Assembly (NCBI RefSeq): GCF_008831285.2
Contig: NC_045143.1
Location: 9,371,503 to 9,435,502 of the forward strand
Direction of reading: 5' to 3'
Source: Nymphaea colorata
Lineage: Eukaryota; Streptophyta; Magnoliopsida; Nymphaeales; Nymphaeaceae
Length of the DNA stretch: 64,000 nucleotides
The notes under the pieces were generated by a model. That model saw only the letters and a list, made by a program, of their open reading frames with translations, searched no databases and was not told the DNA's origin. Every line of letters starts with the position of its first letter. Position 1 is the first letter of the stretch. Of the stretch, positions 1 through 12,134 are shown one piece after another. Both the position numbers and the translations under genes were made by a program.

Positions 1-492
1 AATTCCAAAATTCACATATAAATGTTTTTGAAAAAATACAAGAGTGTCCCCTTGATAAATATTCTAGCTCCGCACCTGGCTGTTTAGTGGTCAGTAATGG
101 CCCAACCTTCACACACGTCAGCTCTTTTCTGCAATCCTAAGCATGCCTAGACCATGGGGGCAGGGGATAGACAGGCCATGGTAATGTAAGCACCCAAAAA
201 TGAGAAAGAGTTTCACTGAACTTTATTTTTTATTTAAAAGTAGAAATCAAGCATATCTGTTTTTTTGGTTCCAGCCATTACTTTTGAAAGGAATAAATAG
301 TCTGTGCCATCTTAATTAATCATCACAATTTTATGCAATAAACATGAAATTCACATAGTATTCCTCACGTTCCCTTCTTTTTCTCCTCTATTTTCCAGAC
401 ATAAATTAATTTAGTGACACATATGCATATGTTCTTTATATTGGCATGCTACATATACATGTACAAATTTACATCTATATGGCATTACATAC

Positions 493-3400
493 CTTGATGG
501 CATCAATACAGCCCCAGCATGCCCTCCATTTCCTTCAAAATCCACCTTGATACTTGCAGGGGCAGCAATTGCAGTTACAATACCAATAGAAAGACCTGTT
601 TTCCAGCAGTGGGGTATTTAGCTATTGAAAAAAAATGATGCACTCAAACGTGTTTCTTTATCTTGATATGTAACTTTACCTTCTTCTTCCAGGATTGGAC
701 CCTGCTCAATATGCAACTCCACAAAAGAAGAGTAACTTCCATGATCTAAAAATACACTAGATAATTCCTGTTGTCCCATCATGTAACCAGCAGATCTTGC
801 AGCTTCAATAAATGATATATTATGACTGTCAACAGTGCCCAACAGAAGTTGAGCAAGGGCTTCATCCCCTGCCATTAGGCGGCTGACCAAATGGAAGTAT
901 GCATCAGTCACTTGAGATTAAATGAGTTTATTTGTTACTATATTTCGAGCTTTACTCAAATAACTGGCAGAAAAGCCAACAGCCAGAAACTTTAGAACCA
1001 TGTCAAAGGGTTTGTGTTCTCTAGTACTCTATATGTACAACCTCAATAACTATATACTTATACAAGTATAGGTTCTTCATAGAAAAAGTATTGCATTCAG
1101 GAAAGTTCCTCAACTGTAATCTGGTGGGGGATAAGCTTATACCTTCCCAAGCAGCTGATACCAAAACGAGTAGGCTCCTCTGATGTGAACATGATTACAT
1201 CTAATGATCTTTTAGGCTGAAAACCAGATCTGCAGGAGTAAGAAAAACAACAATGGTATAAATCATTATATAATGCAAAAAACATACTCCTCGAATTACT
1301 ACATCTTCCTTAGTATCAGATCAAAACATACACATTAACCATCAAACTCAAAAGTAAACACTAACATGTTTCTACTTCTTAGAGTATCTTGATCTTGAAA
1401 AAAATTCAGCAAAAGAAAAAACTAAAGGGAAAACGGGGAAATTTTGACGATGTCTTCTATGGCAATAGCAAGAGATAGAAGCACATCAAAAACTTCGAAA
1501 GAGAGGAAAAAGTTTCTCATCTTCTATTGGAGATCTTTTATAGGATGAGAAACATGTGAGAAGCAGTCACAATCATAATAAACAATATCATTCTTAGCAA
1601 ACTCCCAAAAAAATTCTCTCACTAATTCAAACTATTAATGAAATGCATCAATAAGCAGGAAGTTATGAGTTTCTTACTAAATTTCCTACTTAAATATCGG
1701 CAAACTTTCATAGAAATTATTTAAATTGTAAAGGAAACAAAAAATGGAAAAGCCACATTTAAAACATATATAAACAAGGATTTTCTTAACAAAGGAAAAT
1801 ATCATGCTACTATCAAAATATCAATCTTATTTCGAATATTATGGCATTTCCCTATATTATTGTAAGATATAAGATATTATGTCCATGAGGCTAAAAAGAA
1901 ACTGCTGACCTTTTCAGGGCATTAATTGCCTCCAATGCACCCAAAACTCCAACAACTCCATCATATTTCCCAGAATATGGAATAGCATCAATATGTGAAC
2001 CAGTTGCGACAGGCGCTAATTCAGGATGAGAACCTTCCCTGGCAAACAAAATCATGTAACTGTTAGCATTTTTTGTTTACTCAAGTAGTCTCAGTTAGCA
2101 TCGAAACATACGACCTTTAGAGAACAATTGGCAAAAATTCTCTACAGAATGGTCTCAGATTTAATAAAAGTATTTGATCCGATTCGTGAAAATGGAAGCA
2201 GAAGCAAGAAGAAACGGCTGCATCCATGTAAAACATGCCATTGCGATGAAGGGCAAAATAGACCTTTTTTTTCTCCTTGTAGTTATTCATGCTTGAAAGT
2301 TGAAAGTAACTAAATTTATCATTGCTAGAAAATTTAATGTCCAAACATATTTAAACCTGATACTGTAATATAATTTTGGCTGTTATCAACTGTCAAGCGC
2401 TTATGTGGTTGTAGCACATGATTTCTGCAGTTGCCATCAGCCCCTGGAGCACAGAAAGAAAAGGTTCAAAAAGCTCACCAACGACCAAATATGTTCCCCA
2501 CAGCATCTTCTCTTACAGAAAGCCCAGATATTCCCATTAGGTTCTTGATATACCTGTTATTGAAAGATAAATAGAAGAAATGGGAGTTAGATACAGCACT
2601 TGATTAACTGGAAATTCATGCAAGGCAGAATCAGGGAACACCAGCAATGTGTAGGCCTAATTCGAAATTTCAAAATTCAAATAACTCGACTAGCAGAAGA
2701 CTCGCGAGACAACCAAATTTTCAAACACTTCTCCTGATAAGTTTGTTGTGTCCTGAAGGGATATTTAAATTATTCTTTACGCTCATACAAGAAAGGCTCT
2801 CTGCCTTACTTTTTTCTGTTTAACATGTTTATCTTGTCCTCCAATTAGGTCAGAGAACACATTTCAGATGACAGTTTCCTCTTCCAAGGTTGACTCCAAA
2901 TTTGGAGTTTGGACAGTTTGGTATCCTTTCCAGTGTTTTCCTTAGTTTTAGAAGGCTTAATTAGAGTTGATGGACCCTCATCAGGTTCTGAGTGCTTTTC
3001 ATGCCTCCATGAATCTCCATGAAAATGTACATGTCAATTCAGCCTGGATCAAGTTCTGGCAGAAGAACCTACTTGGGCACCATGGGAACACAAAACCACA
3101 AACTTTTAAGTTATAAGGTCTGTCAGAATACATCACACAAGAACATTCATTTACCATAGTTAGTGTAAATCAAGGAAAATCAGTTCAGAATACAAAACAA
3201 GTTCAAAAGGGTCCCTTTTTTTGGGTTGTACATGCTACACACAATAAGACACGTAGATAAAGCTTCATCTTCATTATGCAACCTTATCAAAACCGAAAGA
3301 ACCAATTAGTGCTACAATGTGAATTTCTTACATTGAACAATTCCTATCAAGCTCCAGAAAATGCTACTTCCAGCAGCCATGTAGGGTAAACAGTATAAGA

Positions 3401-4795
3401 CACAGAACAAACACTCACGTCCTTTACCATTTATTGTTAGTGTAGATATTACAAGTTTAGACATGGAAACACACCAGGTATCCTTGCAACAGATTCACCA
3501 GTATTACCTGCGAGCCAGAATATCATTTTTGCTGTATATGATGCGTGTCACTGATGGTGCAGAAGTATCTGAAAAACCTGCTAGCTCATCGATCTACATA
3601 TGTACATTCACAATTATCAAATTTTAGATATCAAAATAAAGTAAAATCAATCTTCAAAAACCTTAAGAAGGACACCCAATTGTTTTGTCATAAACTCCAA
3701 AACACACTTCGTCTAGTAGTTATCAATTTTGATGAGAAAGATACAACTGAAAATAACTATTCCTTCTACGTCTTAGTAGTCAAAACGTCATGATTGTTCT
3801 CACCTATTAAATTAAACATAAATTAACCCATCAAATTACACTAGCTAGGCCAACGTAGACCGTTCTCTTCCACTGATTCAGATATGCTAGCTTCCGATGA
3901 CTGCCCACTGGGCTGAGATATCTAACCCAAAAACAGAATAAACCCAAAGATAGGCGACCCGTTGCCGCAAACTAACACTACTATTTGTGATATTATTAGT
4001 TAAGTTTCACACTTTTGAGGAAGAACACACTATTTCTAAAATTCAGGATAGATCATTCTACAGGGATCTTTTGTCAACAATATATTATTTGATAAATTTA
4101 CTGAGACGAAAAACAGCTCAGATTTTTACGCATTTAGAAATTGGGTGTCCAACTCCCAACGAGCAGTTGAACCATTGACATAGTTATGTGGAGGCTATTG
4201 ATTCCACCTCTAAGATTATGGGACTAGAAGAAGGATATCCATAACAACAACAGTTTTACAAACGCCAGCATGGCCTGAACTATTCAACAATTGACATCGG
4301 GTGTAACAAAGATATATACCTCAGTCTGAGTGTGAGTGTGTGGAGACAGCATAGAGAGACAGAGACAGAGAGACAGAGAGTGTGTGTTTGTGTGTACTCG
4401 CTAATTACAGAGAAATCTTAGGGCTTGTTTACGCCCCAGATCTCAATGTTGCGTTCCTTATACCCCCAAAGAGACTGTTAGACGACGAAGGGTTACGTGA
4501 AAGGAAAGCGGCCGATAGTTTATGTAGAGCTAGAGCACATCCTTCATCATTTTTCTTCTTTTTTGCAGGGAGAGAAAGCGGGAAAGAAAATTTCCGTGAG
4601 TGCCGCGCAGTTATGCACCTGACGCTCTAAGGAATTATTGTCGACTGAGAAAGATAGTGAGCCGAGGTCGCCCGCATCATCTGATTCGGGTGGGTAGCCA
4701 GAGAACTTCTCCATTGTCTTCATGGTCGAGTCGCCATGAACTCCAGCTACTGCAAGGAGGATGAACAAAGAAAAGAAAGCACGCCTCTGTGCCAT
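493..4795 (-). CDS. UAH: Ureidoglycolate amidohydrolase, 5' seven exons (3' part outside window)
   Basis: M20-family metal-dependent hydrolase releasing ammonia from ureidoglycolate, the last step of ureide (allantoin) breakdown, normally in the endoplasmic reticulum. Exons read by eye: 4619-4795, 3508-3593, 2479-2553, 1910-2038, 1143-1229, 680-882, 493-595; all have GT-AG borders and phases that agree. They encode about 286 residues, roughly 60% of the usual ~475; the rest lies left of the window. Residues 1-22 form a hydrophobic signal peptide (MAQRRAFFSLFILLAVAGVHG). Metal-site motifs are present: GSHID (H128), GKYDG (D139), TSEEP (E173/E174) and LHIEQG (H242). The EEPTRFGISCLG stretch points to UAH rather than allantoate amidohydrolase. 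Position 1-492 is the next intron. The tyrosine expected by memory in a family 'MPYR' motif reads serine at the end of exon 7. Intron 1 (3594-4618) contains GA/GT simple repeats. Confidence 0.9.
4331..4397. repeat. GA/GT-rich simple repeat in UAH intron 1
   Basis: A run of tgtg, gagaca and tgtg steps within the first UAH intron, about 220 bp from the exon 1 donor. It is simple-sequence DNA with no coding signal. Confidence 0.7.
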
Positions 4796-6120
4796 TTCCT
4801 CGACCCGGGACTCAGTTTACCTTTCTCAGACGCTCAGAAGGCAGAGAGAGTGTGTGTGTGAGAGAGAGAAACAGAGACCGACGGGGACGACTACGAGTAA
4901 TTACTAAACTGGTTATATCCGTGGATTCCATTTACCTGCCCCATACAATCGGGGAGGCAACGAGGCCAGAAAATATCTGCATCATGGAGAAGCTAAAAGG
5001 TGGCAAATTTGTCCCATGCGTATATACATATATAAATATAAAAGAAAGGAACCGATATATTTACGAGGTGAAGTCTGAAGACAACACAAAACCGTTTAGT
5101 TTTTTGTTAAAAAATATTTTAAATAAAATATAAACATGGTAACGTATGCATGAATATCAAGCATGCTCTAATTCAAGCTGTTCTTATTGAAATATTGATT
5201 TTTTTTATAAGTTTTGATATTGTCAAAATTGTTAAATTTGTTATGATTTATTGTAGTTCGTAAATAATTAACTTAACTATTCGTTTTAGTATTCCTTAAA
5301 TCTTGTCTATAAAGTTAAATTACCCAAAAACTAGACTCCATCTTTTGTGAAGTGTAACCTTATAGAAATCATTGGGAATGATTTCATAGAAAATACATAA
5401 TAAGTTAATTATTTTGAGTTTTAATGTGTTTTTGTAATTATAAAAAATAACACCTTTTATATACCAAATGTTGATGATTAAGAAACCAACATTTTTCATT
5501 AAAAAAACCCACAAATTAAAGCATGTTTTATGACCACCTTCTTTTATATATACATGTAACTAACTACGTAGCTAGATCTTTATGCCCCTTAGTAAGCTAT
5601 AAGGAAACATACTTTTTCAATGTGAAATAAGATTTTGTACGACTAAATAGTTGACCACTAAAGTTTTGAAACATGAAAATCTTATGAACACACTGAAAAA
5701 TATGATTTTCTTTCTTGATTCTTATCCATACAGTTAAAATTTCCCCATACAAACAGATTCTTTGATGTAAACGAGCAGCTCGGATGAATTGCAATGGTTT
5801 TACAACTACTCGGTACAGATCAATCATGCATTGGCGAATTATATCATCCCCAGACGAAGGCAGAGCAGACAGAAGATAACAATAAACTTTCCAATTAATA
5901 AAAAGCTGAGAGACAACAGACGAAGTACGCAATGATTCTCATGCAGAGAAGAAACAAACAAAGTTAACAAACAAAAAAGTGTCTTTCACTGCCATCTCTG
6001 AATCAGTTATATTACAAAACTGAAAAAAAAAGACTTTATTACCAACTACAAGTGGGAACGCCCCACATAAACAAGTCATTCAATTAGAACAGTACAATTT
6101 TGGGCGTCTCTATTTTTGTG
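4796..6120. other. UAH upstream region and intergenic DNA
   Basis: The first part should hold the UAH promoter and 5' UTR (minus strand), including a gagagaga/tgtgtg stretch at 4842-4875. An AT-rich tatataaatata run at 5029-5040 could serve as a TATA region, but it reads as a clean TATA box only on the plus strand, so I do not assign one. From 5140 on the DNA is AT-rich, with only short open frames and no recognisable gene. Confidence 0.5.
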
Positions 6121-6450
6121 CCCCTTACCCGAGCCGAGTGAAAAGCTGGTCAGCTCAACTCTAATCCACTCATATCTTGAGCTATACAAGGTCACTTCAA
6201 GCTTGACTCGATAGACCAAGTCGCAGCTTGAGCTTAACTTGTTTAAGCTCGTTTACCAACTCTTTATTTGATATGATCTCTTTCTTTTGTTTTAAGTTTA
6301 GAAATAAAAAAAAAACTCAGATTAAAGGAACTTACATAAGTTTAATCAAGTCAAGCAACTTGCTTATAAGCTTGAGTTTTCATTTAAGCTCGAGCTCAAC
6401 TCAAGCTAAATCAAGCGAGTTTGAGTGGAGCTCGAGCTAGCTCTATACCT
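6121..6450. repeat. Dispersed-repeat remnant rich in AGCTCGAGCTC-type motifs
   Basis: Both ends are dense in gagcttgag, aagctcgag and gagctcgag words in both orientations, separated by an AT-rich centre at about 6250-6340. This resembles the arms of a degenerate non-autonomous DNA transposon, but I could not fix terminal repeats or a target duplication. Confidence 0.4.
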
Positions 6451-6904
6451 TGCACCTTTCCCTTTGGAACATCATTTTCGAATTTAAAATTAATTTTAGA
6501 CGCAGTTGGTGATATTATTGCAGAGTATTATTAGTTTTGTTGGTCATAAGAGGGTTGCCGCGATCATGCTGTCCTCTCCTTGGGCCTTTAGTTTTTAAGA
6601 ACATTTTCATTCTGGGATAGCTTTTAAACTACCGAAACAAATGGACCTCACTTTTAATCCATAAGAAACAAACTAAATGAAGGTATGTTCTTATCATTCT
6701 CCAGGAAAAAAAACAAAAGATTATGTAAGTAAATTACGTATCTTCCAACTTAAATGGATAATCTGCAAAATAAAAAACACATTTCCCAAATATATAGCAT
6801 GAATTAGCTTGATGTCCTAGAGAAAGCATGCCCTTATCAGAAAGTTCAAAAGCTTTAGGCTTACTTTTATGGTAAGGAACAGTAATTTACTTTTCAAGTA
6901 AATT

Positions 6905-6906
<2 letters not shown>

Positions 6907-6949
<43 letters not shown>

Positions 6950-6954
6950 AGAGA
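6907..6954. repeat. (CT)20 microsatellite followed by GAGAGAGA
   Basis: Twenty CT dinucleotides (6907-6946) run directly into gagagaga, so the 3' end can fold back on the CT run as a short hairpin. Confidence 0.95.
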
Positions 6955-7466
6955 AAGCACCAAAGATGTAATGAATGTCGAACTAATCAAGATGAGAGTT
7001 AACTATACTCTCTTGTGGGTAAGTGACCATTTTACTAACTAGAGGTGATTTTCCTTCCACATGGTCAAAAGAAAGGTATCCTTTCTTGCTGACAATTGAT
7101 ATGTTGTATGACATAAAGGGAAGAGGGCGACGAAATAAATAAGCAAACAAGAGTGTATGTTCGTGGCCGACCAGAGAAATAAAGGGAGCGACTGCTGCAA
7201 AGAAAATCGATGAAAGAAAATAAGATTACGTGCCAACTTTCTTGGTTCTTGCTTTGACGAACCACGAGAAAGTAGATGAAAATCTGTTCTTTTCTAAGCC
7301 ACCGAAGTTAGAGCCTAATAGAAAGTCTTCCTTTTCCGGCCTGATATTTTCTTGTTTGTTAAGATGAGGAGCCATCGGTTCGTGTTACTGGAGCAGTTAT
7401 TTTTAATATCAAACGAACATCTTCAGACAGCCATTTTCAGATGAGCAAGAAGAAATGTGAGTGAAG

Positions 7467-7530
7467 GCCGAAGCCTCTTCCTTTCCTCTATCCCCAAGGC
7501 CAAAGCCTCTTCCTTTCTTCTATCCCAAGG
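7467..7530. repeat. 32-bp direct tandem duplication
   Basis: Two adjacent copies of a 32-bp unit containing aagcctcttcctttc, differing at a few positions. It lies in an unrecognised stretch. Confidence 0.7.
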
Positions 7531-9128
7531 GTCCAAGATTACTTTTGGTGTCTCAAGGTGACGGCTCCATTATGCTTCAACTGTCCCCTCTTTTGCAACA
7601 CATAAAGTTGACGCCACGAGAGTTTGCCACCCTGACCGTCCTGCCAACCCTTTCTGGAATCTTCGTGCAGCAATTTAATGTGGTGCATTGAACTCAGAAG
7701 AAAGACCTTTCAGTTGGTTGTAACGTTTGTTGCAACTAATCTTGATTCTTGCCTTAACACCGAACACCCAATTCAAACAAACAACATTTCACCTATGCGT
7801 TTATCGGATCACTGTGTTGATGTGCAAAAAGTTCTCCCATGGCTGCTTACCGGTGAGGACTATGGAAAGCAGAACGAACGGATTGAAGCTCAACCAAAGT
7901 GCCCGAACTGAAGAAGACCATAATACAGATCCCTGTCACTTAGGAGGCGGCCTCAACTCATCTCCAATTCAAATCACCACATAATGTGTGGTGGATGTCG
8001 ACTCACCAGAAGGACCTTTAGTTTGTCAAAGATCTCCCCTTTCCTTCTTCTGGCGGAAATCTTGTTGCATAGACATTCAGCCTGAGCCAAAATGAAGAGT
8101 AAGAAGTCATGAGCTGGTCAACCACCGGCACTGTGGGCACGGGGGATCGGCGAGAACCTTGTTGCCCAAAAATCCTGAAGTTTGATGTAAAAGAAAATCA
8201 CCTTGCAACAGCCAGGCAGCACCTTCGAGTGAATCAGGAAAAGAAGCCCCCTCAGGTCAGATATCATAAAATAGAGAACTTATTTGAATATCCGTATCTG
8301 CGAACTCAATCCAGGGAACAGAAGGTCATTTATTGCAACACAATGGGATAGTGAACAATAAAGCAACACCAATTCTAAATCCTGGTCAACTTCAAAATGA
8401 AATGTAGGCCGGAAATGACCAAACAGAGGTGGAAGTCACAAGCTGTGCAACAGCTAATTTCAACTCTATGATGAACAGCTTTCAGGTAGAAGACTACAAA
8501 ACTACATGTTACAGTTTTCGATCAGAGAAGACAAGTTTTTGTTAGTCATCATTCATTATCGGTTTTCAGCAGCAGAAAATAGGGCAACTCAACCTTGAGT
8601 GCCATTATTCATGTCAAACATGTTGCAGTAACAGGAATAACAACAAAAGAAAGAAAATAAAGTGTTAAGAAGAAGTCCTTAATAAATTTTACAAGGATGA
8701 CCTCAACGTTTAGACTTATCACTAGTAATGAAATCATTAGTTCAATAACCAATTACCAATCTTTCACGCCTATGCATGTTGCGTGCACAATTGTAACATG
8801 ACTAGGAAGTTAGAGAATTTGGATGGAGACGGGAAAAAAATTAAAAAGAGCAATCTAGTCGTTCATAAGATACCAAATACTAGTTATAGTGAGAAATGTA
8901 ATGGGTACATATAGATTGAAAGTATATGAAAAACCTCAGAGCCAAAAAGGTGCCCAAATTAGGCAGCGACATGAGACCTGTCGAGGAAGAATTTCCTAAA
9001 TATAAATTAAAACTTATAATGAAGAAACTGGAAAACAGATCATCAAATTTGTACACGGACAGTTGTCAAACAAAAGCCAAGTTTGTACATAGTAATTTAT
9101 GTTTATCATCCTTTCTAGAAATATGATG

Positions 9129-12100
9129 TCAGTGCTTCGAACTTGCCACTCCTAATTGTTTCATCCATAATGACCATTTTACAGCCTCCAAGAAGTTGTC
9201 ATTCCTTTGAAATGCATCAATAACATTAATAAATGTTATGCGATCAGGCTCAATTCCTCTATCCCTCATTTCCTTTACTTGATAGACTGCTTCTTCAACC
9301 ATTCCTGCAATCCCATATGCCTTTATCAATGTATTGTAACTCCATAAATCAGGCTCCAGACCTCGTTCTTTCAGCTCAGCTAGAACATTGGCCACTTCTT
9401 CTATCCAACCTTTTTTCCCATATATATTGATCATGATATTGTATGTATAATGGTCAGAAACACAGCATGATTCCTTCATTTTCTGGAGTACATCATTGAA
9501 CTCCTCAACATAATCTTCCTTACCATAAGCGTCCAACATAGAGTTATATGCCTCAAGAGAAATTTCAAAACCAGCATATTCCATTTGCCTTGCAGCAAAT
9601 TTCATTTTCTTAAAATCCTTATTCTTTCCATAAGCTGCTATGATAGTATTGAATGAGATGGCATCAGCCACGCCCATCTTCTGAGCGATTCTAAGAACTT
9701 TCCAAGCCTTCTTAAAGAAGCCTGCTTTACCATAAATATGAATCATAACGTTGAAGGTGATTGTATTAGGTGGAATTCCCAACTCAAGCATCTCATCAAA
9801 AAGTCGAGAAAGTTCATCAATGGGCAAAGCATGACCGCAGCAGTTTATCACACAGTTATACATTGCCTCATCCCACACAATCCCACTCTTCAAGATTCTG
9901 TAATAAATATCTGCCAACTTGTCTGGCATGTCTAATTGTTTATATATCCGAAGCATATCACGGAAGAGAAAAGCATCAGGCATGATATCTTTATGCTCAT
10001 CCATAGTCTCAAGAACTGAGCAGGCACTTTTGAATAGCTTCGCTTTGACATACATTCTCACGATGACACTGTAGGCAACCATGTCTAACTTTCTGTTGGT
10101 GGATCTTAACTTAAAGTATAGATCCTCAGCTTTCTCGAAGTGGCCCATGGAACTATAAACATCAATCATGGAGCATGTAATGTACAAATTTGGTTTGCCA
10201 ACAGATATGGGCATCTGCATGAAAATCTTTACAGCATGCTCATAGCAGCCAGCCTCCTTGCAGGAGCATATTAACAAATGGTACAAATTATCTTCATAAA
10301 CATGATCTTTCCAAACTTTTCCCTGTAGAACTTGCAATGCCTCATCCACCATCCCATGCTTAATGTATGCCAAGACCAGAATGGAACATGATGTCTGATC
10401 ACGAAGTAATGCATCATAAAAAGATGCTTCCAAAATGAGAGGAACCTTGGCTAACCTCTCAACCCTCTCATATGCCTGCAATAGGCTGCTAACAATTGAT
10501 GAATGCTGACAGCCTACTGCTCTCATGTCCTTGAGAGTCTGTATGGTACCCTCATCGTCTTCAAGCTTTGCTTGCAAATTTATGACGGTGTAGAAGTTGG
10601 AAGCATTAGGTTGAAAACCCAACCTCTTAAGCTCCTTATAGAACCACAATGCCTCTTCATATTTACCAGCCCTGCCACAACCTTCGACCATCGATCTGTA
10701 AGTTGTTTCATCTGCCACTAGCTTTACCTTCTCGATAGCGTGGAATACACGTTGAGCACCTTCTATGTCAGCTTTCTTCCCATAACCTGTGATCAACGTA
10801 TTATATGCAACAATATTTGGGGGAGCACCTGCCTGTTTCATTGCCCTCAACACCGATTCAGCTTCCTCTAGTTTACCCTGTTGGCAATAAGTGTTGAGAC
10901 GAACTAGCCAATTTTCAGTATTTGGTAGCACTCCGTCTTCTTTCATAAATGTTATAACTTCTTCTGCTTTTTCATACAAACCTGAACGTGTATATATCGT
11001 CATCATTGCAGAGTATGCAACACAACAGCATAAATGGAAGGACCTCATCTGGCCAAAGGCAAATTCAGCTTCAGCAATATTGTTGCTCTTCTTATACAAG
11101 TTCATCATCATACCAAAGGTTGCTTGGTTTGGTTGAACACTTTTATTCAACATCGTCCGAAACCATTTTGTTCCCCAGTCAACAAGACCTTTTTTATAGC
11201 AAGCATATATAAGGCTATTAAACACCTGACAAGTGAGGATACAGCCCGACTCAGCACACATCTCGTGTAACAACGCTTCAGCTCCATCCCAATTTTCTCT
11301 CCTACCTAAAACACGAAGAGCTAAATTATAGGCTGTTCTGTTACCTTTCAGCTTATCATTCTTCTTCATCCACTCAAACATTTTTAACATCTCATTCTCA
11401 CTCCTTTGTTCAAGCACTTTGAGAACAGCATTACAGTGGCGCAAGCTAGACTGTGGTCCGATGCTAGAAATCATTGCTTGCAGATCGTAACCTACATCGG
11501 AAACTAAATGCTTATCCTGTTCAGTCGTTTGGTCATTTGTTTTCCCAATTATATGCTGCAACGTTTCAATTTTCTTCCCCTCCTTTGCACCTTGTAGGTA
11601 CTTGGACAGTTTGCTCACCCTCTTCAGCAGTGGACTTTTATAATCTGATTCCGGAAGTCCCCTCTTACCCGGAAGTCGCCTCTTACTCAAATTCCGAGAA
11701 TTCAATGAATCATCAAGTGGTCGTGCCACATTGTCACTGATATTTATTTCCGAATTATTAGACAAATCAGATTCTAAGCCAAAAGAATGCGCTCCAGATG
11801 CCCCCAAGAGCATGCTTCTTTCAAGTTTCGAGTACAAGTGAAAACTGTCTGTCCTAATTATTCGAACGCATCCAAAAACATCAGTTGACGTGAATCTAAA
11901 AGAAGGCAGATACAATGCTTCTTCTGTTCTGCTATCGACACGGGTTCCATAAAACCGTATAGACCATACCTTCCCCAACTTGCTTTCAGGGGCAGAATTC
12001 CCAGAGCACCATCGGAAGGAACGCCGATGACCTCTCCTGTTCAAATTTATGTAGTATCCCCGTTTCTCGTTCTCATAGGTATCCAAACAACAGGCCAAAC

Positions 12101-12134
12101 TCAACGAAGCCATTTTCTTTCTACAGCATTTCAA
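9129..12134 (-). CDS. BFA2: P-class pentatricopeptide repeat protein, chloroplast ATP synthase biogenesis factor BFA2-like
   Basis: Single-exon gene, up to 1001 residues, ending in TGA at 9129-9131. Residues about 255-995 are around 20 tandem PPR motifs of ~35 residues, e.g. repeats containing YNTLITGYGK, YNIMINIYGKKGW and YNTLIKAYGIAGMVEEA. There is no E or DYW extension, so it is P class (RNA binding and stabilisation, not editing). Order and wording of the repeats and the C-terminal EAVKWSLWMKQLG match Arabidopsis At4g30825 (BFA2), which acts in the chloroplast on the atpH/atpF transcript. The first ~230 residues are poorly conserved and should include the transit peptide. The second Met (MASLSLACCLDTYENE, start at 12113) looks more like the family's start than the Met at 12134, whose extra seven residues are KCCRKK-like. 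No frameshift or stop is seen. Orthology is inferred from remembered family sequence. Confidence 0.92.
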   Translation of the reverse strand: MKCCRKKMASLSLACCLDTYENEKRGYYINLNRRGHRRSFRWCSGNSAPESKLGKVWSIRFYGTRVDSRTEEALYLPSFRFTSTDVFGCVRIIRTDSFHLYSKLERSMLLGASGAHSFGLESDLSNNSEINISDNVARPLDDSLNSRNLSKRRLPGKRGLPESDYKSPLLKRVSKLSKYLQGAKEGKKIETLQHIIGKTNDQTTEQDKHLVSDVGYDLQAMISSIGPQSSLRHCNAVLKVLEQRSENEMLKMFEWMKKNDKLKGNRTAYNLALRVLGRRENWDGAEALLHEMCAESGCILTCQVFNSLIYACYKKGLVDWGTKWFRTMLNKSVQPNQATFGMMMNLYKKSNNIAEAEFAFGQMRSFHLCCCVAYSAMMTIYTRSGLYEKAEEVITFMKEDGVLPNTENWLVRLNTYCQQGKLEEAESVLRAMKQAGAPPNIVAYNTLITGYGKKADIEGAQRVFHAIEKVKLVADETTYRSMVEGCGRAGKYEEALWFYKELKRLGFQPNASNFYTVINLQAKLEDDEGTIQTLKDMRAVGCQHSSIVSSLLQAYERVERLAKVPLILEASFYDALLRDQTSCSILVLAYIKHGMVDEALQVLQGKVWKDHVYEDNLYHLLICSCKEAGCYEHAVKIFMQMPISVGKPNLYITCSMIDVYSSMGHFEKAEDLYFKLRSTNRKLDMVAYSVIVRMYVKAKLFKSACSVLETMDEHKDIMPDAFLFRDMLRIYKQLDMPDKLADIYYRILKSGIVWDEAMYNCVINCCGHALPIDELSRLFDEMLELGIPPNTITFNVMIHIYGKAGFFKKAWKVLRIAQKMGVADAISFNTIIAAYGKNKDFKKMKFAARQMEYAGFEISLEAYNSMLDAYGKEDYVEEFNDVLQKMKESCCVSDHYTYNIMINIYGKKGWIEEVANVLAELKERGLEPDLWSYNTLIKAYGIAGMVEEAVYQVKEMRDRGIEPDRITFINVIDAFQRNDNFLEAVKWSLWMKQLGVASSKH

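Larger units (their letters stand above)
6451..9128. other. Intergenic region between UAH and the PPR gene
   Basis: No recognisable gene. It contains the CT/GA tract at 6907-6954 and a 32-bp direct duplication at about 7467-7530. Stretch 7460-8350 has a more balanced base composition and several open frames of 60-85 codons, none resembling a family I know; it could be an old transposon fragment. The PPR 3' UTR should lie at the right edge. Confidence 0.45.

Noticed and set aside
2128-2460. Extra UAH exon between exons 3 and 4
   Set aside because: Joining it brings in-frame stops, while exon 3 to exon 4 joins directly with correct phase and family sequence (RW-EGSHPELAPVATG).
5029-5040. TATA box for UAH
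   Set aside because: The clean TATAAATA reads on the plus strand, away from UAH, and such AT runs are common here.
4789-5133. 114-codon plus-strand frame opposite the UAH start
   Set aside because: Covers simple GAGA/GTGT sequence and the UAH leader; no recognisable domain.
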